Shown here one piece after another: positions 60,474 through 64,000 of a stretch of 64,000 bases of DNA. Source of the DNA: Ruania alba (GTDB taxonomy: Bacteria; Actinomycetota; Actinomycetes; Actinomycetales; Beutenbergiaceae). Where the stretch lies: positions 1,956,387-2,020,386 of the forward strand of contig NZ_FNTX01000001.1 in the NCBI RefSeq assembly GCF_900105765.1, in the 5' to 3' direction. Both the position numbers and the translations under genes were made by a program. The stretch's first letter is position 1, and each line of letters begins with the position of its first letter. The notes beneath the pieces were generated by a model. It did no database searches, was not told where the DNA came from, and saw only the letters and a program-made list of their open reading frames with translations.

Positions 60474-60896
60474 CTATCGAGCGGGTAGGAACGAACACCG
60501 TCGGGTGTGCGTTCCGGCGCCTTGGTCTGTGTCACCAGGGATCGGCGTCTGCTGGTACAGCGCGAGCCTGAGTTCGCCGTCGCGGCGCACGTAGAGGCTG
60601 GACATGAGCGCCACGAACGGGCGCTCCCCCGCCCGGGTCGCGCGCGCCGTGTAGACCAGGGCCGTCGCGCCGGGAACGCCCTCGACCAGTCGCTCATCGT
60701 GAATCTGATAGGTGTCCCACGGCGGTGCCTGGTCCAGCGAGGCCACCACCGCCGCGCGGTCGAGCACCAACCCGTGCGCGAGGACCATCAGCCCGTCGTC
60801 GGTCATCAGGCGCCCGTAGTGCGCGGCCCCCGTGCCACGGCACAGTGCCTGCCATCCGTCATGCTCGAGTGCGAGCAGCTCGTCACTATCGGCCAT
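60474..60896 (-). CDS. SnoaL/DUF4440 family protein (NTF2-like)
   Basis: This 140-residue cone-shaped NTF2-like protein shows LALEHDGWQALCRGTGAAHYGRLMTDDG and the late strand VALMSSLYVRRDGELRLALYQQTPI. Such proteins bind or isomerise small molecules; function here is unknown. GGGGGAGG is five bases before the ATG. It is 11 bases upstream of the dehydrogenase gene, probably in one operon. Confidence 0.85.
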   Translation of the reverse strand: MADSDELLALEHDGWQALCRGTGAAHYGRLMTDDGLMVLAHGLVLDRAAVVASLDQAPPWDTYQIHDERLVEGVPGATALVYTARATRAGERPFVALMSSLYVRRDGELRLALYQQTPIPGDTDQGAGTHTRRCSFLPAR

Positions 60897-61119
60897 GCGG
60901 ACCTCCCCCGGTTCTCGATGTGATGGATCTCATGAAATCACAGGGATTCGGTTGCGGCGCCGCCCCCTGGCCCGCCATGGCGCCCTAGCGCGCCCCAGCA
61001 TCCCGAGACGCCGACACCGCACGGTACCTTCCTGAACATTCCCTGATCATTCCCTGGCCTCGTTGCCAGGTGCATGTGTGTACCGTCGCATGGTCTGTAC
61101 CCACGCTTGAGGAGTCTGC

Positions 61120-61896
61120 ATGTCGCTCATCCGCCCGCTCACCGCCGTCTCGCTGGCGGCGGTCCTCGCGCTCGCCGGATGCTCCGGAAGCGAGGGCGAG
61201 GGCGAGCCCAGCGAGTCCCCCGGTGCCGGCGAGTCCGCCAGTGACGCGCCCGGCACGGAGTCCCCTCAGCCTGACGCCGAGGCCGACCTGGAGGACCTCC
61301 CCGAGGTTGTCGCCGAGGTCAACGGCGAAGAAATCACCCTCGAGGAGTTCCTCTCCAGCTATGAGGGTCAGCTGCAGCAGGCCGCGATGTCCCAGCAGAC
61401 CACCGGCGAGCAGGTGGACGAGGCCGCACTCCAGCAGCAGGTCATCGATCAGCTGGTGGGCAACCGGCTGCTCACCCAGGCTGCCGCGGAGGCCGGCATC
61501 GAGGCCACCGAGGAGGACATCCAGGCCACGCTCGCCGACATCGCCGCCCAGAACGGTCTCGGTTCAGCCGACGAGGTGATCGCAGCACTGGGCGAGCAGG
61601 GCATCTCCGAGGAGCAGGTGCGCGAGGACGCCGCCTCCCAGTTCGAGGTGACGGCCTACATCGACGCCGAAGCCGAGGTCACTGAGCCGAGCGAGGACGA
61701 GCTGCGAGCACAGTACGACACCCTCGTGGAGCAGATGGAGGCCCAGGGTGGCGGCGAAGGCGAGGGTGAGATCCCGCCCTTCGAGGAGGTGCGTGACCAG
61801 CTCGCGGCCCAGGCGCGTGGACAGCAGCAGAATGCGGCCGTCGAGGAGATCCTGGCGGGTCTGCGTGAGGACGGGGACGTCACCATCCACCTGTGA
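61120..61896 (+). CDS. SurA N-terminal domain lipoprotein (foldase-like)
   Basis: This 258-residue protein has a lipoprotein signal (LALAGCSGS, Cys21) and a Glu/Ser/Pro-rich linker to ~60. A SurA-N chaperone domain follows (VVAEVNGEEITLEEFLSSYEGQLQQ; VIDQLVGNRLLTQAAAEAGI; FEEVRDQLAAQARGQQQNAAV). The parvulin PPIase domain of PrsA/SurA is missing between the helices. It probably acts as an extracytoplasmic chaperone. GAGGAG is five bases before the ATG. Confidence 0.9.
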   Translation: MSLIRPLTAVSLAAVLALAGCSGSEGEGEPSESPGAGESASDAPGTESPQPDAEADLEDLPEVVAEVNGEEITLEEFLSSYEGQLQQAAMSQQTTGEQVDEAALQQQVIDQLVGNRLLTQAAAEAGIEATEEDIQATLADIAAQNGLGSADEVIAALGEQGISEEQVREDAASQFEVTAYIDAEAEVTEPSEDELRAQYDTLVEQMEAQGGGEGEGEIPPFEEVRDQLAAQARGQQQNAAVEEILAGLREDGDVTIHL

Positions 61897-61956
61897 GGTC
61901 GACGGGCCCGCAGGGGCCACTGCGGATGCGCCCATTGACGCGTCCCAGCGTCAGCT

Positions 61957-62324
61957 TCAGCCCCCACTCGCCAGAAGCCCACGGAGGCGATCGGCCGTCG
62001 TGCCGGCCGTGTATCCCTGTGGGACCCCGGCGAGCAGCAGCACCACCGACTTCGAGTTCTGGCGACGCAGCGGGACGATCGCTCGGTAGGCGGGCGAGAG
62101 TACCACTGCCGCGCAGCCTCAACGGAGGGGAAGCGGATGATCACGATGTCGCCGTCCAGGTCTCCCTCGATGACCTCAGGTGAGGCTCCGTGCACCAGCC
62201 ACTCGCCGCCGAACGGAATGAAGGTCGCCTCGATCCGTTCGACGTACTCGATGACCTCAGGCCCGAGTTGGAGTTCGGTCAGGTGGCCGATCGCATAGCC
62301 GTAGGTGCCGCTGTGCCGGAACAT
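61957..62324 (-). pseudogene. Frameshifted DUF1330 gene
   Basis: The N-terminal part reads as DUF1330 (YVERIEATFIPFGGEWLVHG; DIVIIRFPSVEAARQWY). A one-base loss in the run at 62091-62096 then shifts the frame. In the right frame the protein continues AYRAIVPLRRQNSKSVVLLLAG to a TGA at 61957. AAGGAG precedes the ATG. DUF1330 is a ~95-residue ferredoxin-like dimer of unknown role. Sequencing error is possible. Confidence 0.75.
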
Positions 62325-62458
62325 GGCAGTTCTCCTTGATCTGTGTGTGCAACTGACGTCGTCCACCCTGCTCCCCGGACGGTGTGCCAGCCATGACCTG
62401 TGGGGTCAAGACGGCGGCCCCTACCTGACCCGGTGCGACCGGGCCGCGCCCACTCGCC

Positions 62459-62464
62459 TAGGCT
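62459..62464 (+). promoter_or_regulatory. -10 element of a leaderless promoter
   Basis: TAGGCT ends seven bases before the GTG of the XRE regulator, identical in sequence and nearly so in spacing to the -10 before the DUF4143 gene at 15121. Confidence 0.45.
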
Positions 62465-62471
62465 GTCGCAG

Positions 62472-63290
62472 GTGATCCCTGCCGCCGCGCCCACGCATGT
62501 CGGTGAGGAATTGCGCTCCTGGCGCGCACATCGCAACCTCAGTCAGCAGGAGCTGTCGAACCGGTCCGCAGTCAGTACCCGGCACCTGTCGCGGATGGAG
62601 ACCGGGCTCGCTCGGGCCTCGGCAGAGATGATTCTGCGGCTGAGCGACCAGCTCGACGTGCCGCTACGGGACCGGAACCAGCTCCTGACACTCGCTGGTC
62701 ACGCCCCGCGCTACCCCGACCGCCCGATCACGCACCCGGCACTGGCCGTGGTGCTCGACGGGCTACGCGGCCTGGTCGATGCCCATCTGCCGTACCCCGC
62801 GCTGCTGCTGGACGACTACTGGGACATCGTCGAGGCCAACACCGCAGTCGATCAGCTCCTGACTGGGTGCGCACCCGAACTGTTGGAACCGCCCGTCAAC
62901 ATTCTGCGGCTGTGCTTGCACCCGAACGGGCTGCTGCCCCGCATCCGCAACGCGGACCAGTGGACCACGCACCTCCGGAGCCAAGTGATCCACCGCGCCC
63001 GGCGCACGCAGAACCCGCGCCACCATCAGCTCGCCGACGAGTTCGCCGAGTACCTGGACGGCGGCGACTGCTCTCCCCCGCAGACCGGGCCGGTCCTGAC
63101 GCTCGACCTTGCGGTGACCGGATCGGTCCTGCGCCTGTTCAGTACTTCAGCACAGATCACCACGGCCGCCGACGCCACGCTCGAAGGGCTGCACCTGGAG
63201 ACATTCCTCCCGGCAGATGAGGCCACCCGCGCGCACCTGGCCCCAGCACTGCCGGCGCCTGACCTGTCGAGTGAGGTCCGAACGCGGTAG
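62472..63290 (+). CDS. XRE-family regulator with MmyB-like ligand domain
   Basis: This 272-residue protein has an HTH_31 domain (LRSWRAHRNLSQQELSNRSAVSTRHLSRME, ~residues 12-45) and an MmyB-like PAS-type domain (LLDDYWDIVEANTAVDQLL; NILRLCLHPNGLLPRI), typical of actinomycete metabolite regulators. I use the GTG at 62472 because the upstream extension to 62400 runs through the promoter. It converges with the response regulator gene. Confidence 0.88.
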   Translation: MIPAAAPTHVGEELRSWRAHRNLSQQELSNRSAVSTRHLSRMETGLARASAEMILRLSDQLDVPLRDRNQLLTLAGHAPRYPDRPITHPALAVVLDGLRGLVDAHLPYPALLLDDYWDIVEANTAVDQLLTGCAPELLEPPVNILRLCLHPNGLLPRIRNADQWTTHLRSQVIHRARRTQNPRHHQLADEFAEYLDGGDCSPPQTGPVLTLDLAVTGSVLRLFSTSAQITTAADATLEGLHLETFLPADEATRAHLAPALPAPDLSSEVRTR

Positions 63291-63305
63291 CGGAGGATGC
63301 TTCGT

Positions 63306-63989
63306 CTAGTCGGCCGTGTCTTCTCCGAACGCCGTGTGCGCGAGAATCGCCACCTGCACGCGGTTCGACAGGCCCAGTTTGGCCAGTGCGGCGGAGAGGT
63401 GCACTTTCACACTGGAGGCGGACAGGTGCATCTCTCGGGCGATCTCGGCATTCGAGAGGCCCCTCGAGACTGCGCACGCCACGTCCCGTTCCCGTTCGGT
63501 CAACGCTGCCAGCCGAGTCCGCGCACGCTCACGCGCCGTCGGCTCAATCGGGGTTCGCTCGCCAGATCCATAGGTGGCGAGTGTCACCAGGGACCTGGTG
63601 ACTGCAGGCGAGAACGCCGGTTCACCGGCGGCCACGCGCCGTACTGCTTCGAGGATCTGCTCCGGTGGGGTGTCCTTCAGCAGGTACCCGCTAGCACCCG
63701 CTCGCAGCGCGGAGACCACGGTGGCGTCGGCGCCGAACGTGGTCAACATCAGCACCGACGGCGCACCCTCGCCCATCCTCGCGAGTGCCGCTGTGGCTGC
63801 CACGCCATCGAGCTGCGGCATCCGCACGTCCATCAGCACCACATCCGGCGCGAGACGCCCGACAGCGGCGAGCACATCTGCGCCATCGCCCACCTCCCCG
63901 ACCACCTCGATCGCAGGATCGGAGCCAAGCATCAGGCGCAGCCCCGAGCGCACCAAGGGATCGTCGTCGACCAGCAGGACCGTGACCAT
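63306..63989 (-). CDS. NarL/FixJ-type response regulator
   Basis: This 227-residue regulator has an N-terminal receiver (LLVDDDPLVRSGLRL with acidic pocket; phospho-acceptor Asp in VVLMDVRMPQLDG; Thr in LMLTTFG; Lys in YLLKDTPPEQ) and a C-terminal LuxR HTH (LTERERDVACAVSRGLSNAEIAREMHLS). It partners with a sensor kinase, probably encoded just past the right edge of the window. GGAG precedes the ATG at 63989. Confidence 0.93.
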   Translation of the reverse strand: MVTVLLVDDDPLVRSGLRLMLGSDPAIEVVGEVGDGADVLAAVGRLAPDVVLMDVRMPQLDGVAATAALARMGEGAPSVLMLTTFGADATVVSALRAGASGYLLKDTPPEQILEAVRRVAAGEPAFSPAVTRSLVTLATYGSGERTPIEPTARERARTRLAALTERERDVACAVSRGLSNAEIAREMHLSASSVKVHLSAALAKLGLSNRVQVAILAHTAFGEDTAD

Positions 63990-64000
63990 GGGCTCCAACC

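Overview
This is a high-GC chromosomal window with GTG starts, ATGA/GTGA stop-start overlaps and leaderless promoters. It carries multi-component sugar ABC transporters with LacI/GntR regulators, a CGNR regulator, a type VII (ESX)-like effector cassette and a Wadjet/MksBEF condensin. Together these point to an actinomycete. I infer Micrococcales, perhaps a Ruaniaceae or Beutenbergiaceae relative; this is a guess from gene content only. I found no rRNA, tRNA, CRISPR array or complete insertion sequence.

Layout. 1-7 kb: a minus-strand operon runs LacI regulator, two sugar permeases, a solute-binding lipoprotein and two ADP-ribosylglycohydrolase-family proteins. Tandem LacI-type operators precede it and an array of hairpins lies inside it. 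7-14 kb: an Rpn-type PD-(D/E)XK nuclease converges on jetA-jetB-jetC (Wadjet-like SMC complex) with no jetD. 14-21.5 kb: single genes (ChbG-like deacetylase, AAA+/DUF4143 protein, epoxide hydrolase with a divergent CGNR regulator and paired operators, SDR, ABC-F ATPase). 21.7-25.7 kb: a duplicated A-B-A'-B'-C-D cassette that looks like type VII-secreted polymorphic-toxin proteins plus two small partners. It is the best candidate here for an undescribed system. 25.8-30.2 kb: a TetR-controlled ABC exporter and an unusual fusion of an LLM flavin oxidoreductase with a BBE/FAD oxidoreductase. 30.2-32.7 kb: a lower-GC accessory patch with an unrecognised protein, a DnaB-like ATPase that lacks the Walker A lysine, and a duplicated, partly decayed small membrane gene.

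32.7-40.2 kb: carboxyethylornithine-synthase-like dehydrogenase, secreted metallophosphoesterase, VOC protein, a pair of CNNM/CorC-type membrane proteins behind a short acidic/proline leader ORF, and a diacylglycerol-kinase-family enzyme. 40.2-46.2 kb: sulfatase, sugar-isomerase-like TIM barrel and a sulfonate/taurine-type ABC importer, divergent from a GntR/UTRA regulator. 46.2-47.4 kb: a heavily decayed metallophosphoesterase gene.

47.4-58.9 kb: a hydroxyacid/sugar-acid catabolic island. It has a D-2-hydroxyacid dehydrogenase, an enolase-superfamily dehydratase, two permeases, an unrecognised probable TIM-barrel protein, a frameshifted Tat lipoprotein solute-binding protein, hydroxypyruvate isomerase, glycerate kinase, tartronate-semialdehyde reductase and two FCD-type GntR regulators. 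The last three enzymes form a plausible route hydroxypyruvate -> tartronate semialdehyde -> glycerate -> phosphoglycerate. 59-64 kb: remnants of a small membrane protein, a sorbitol-dehydrogenase-like MDR enzyme, a SnoaL/DUF4440 protein, a SurA-N lipoprotein, a frameshifted DUF1330 gene, an XRE regulator and a NarL-type response regulator. Four separate genes between 46 and 62 kb carry frame disruptions, so either local decay or sequence-quality problems should be considered.
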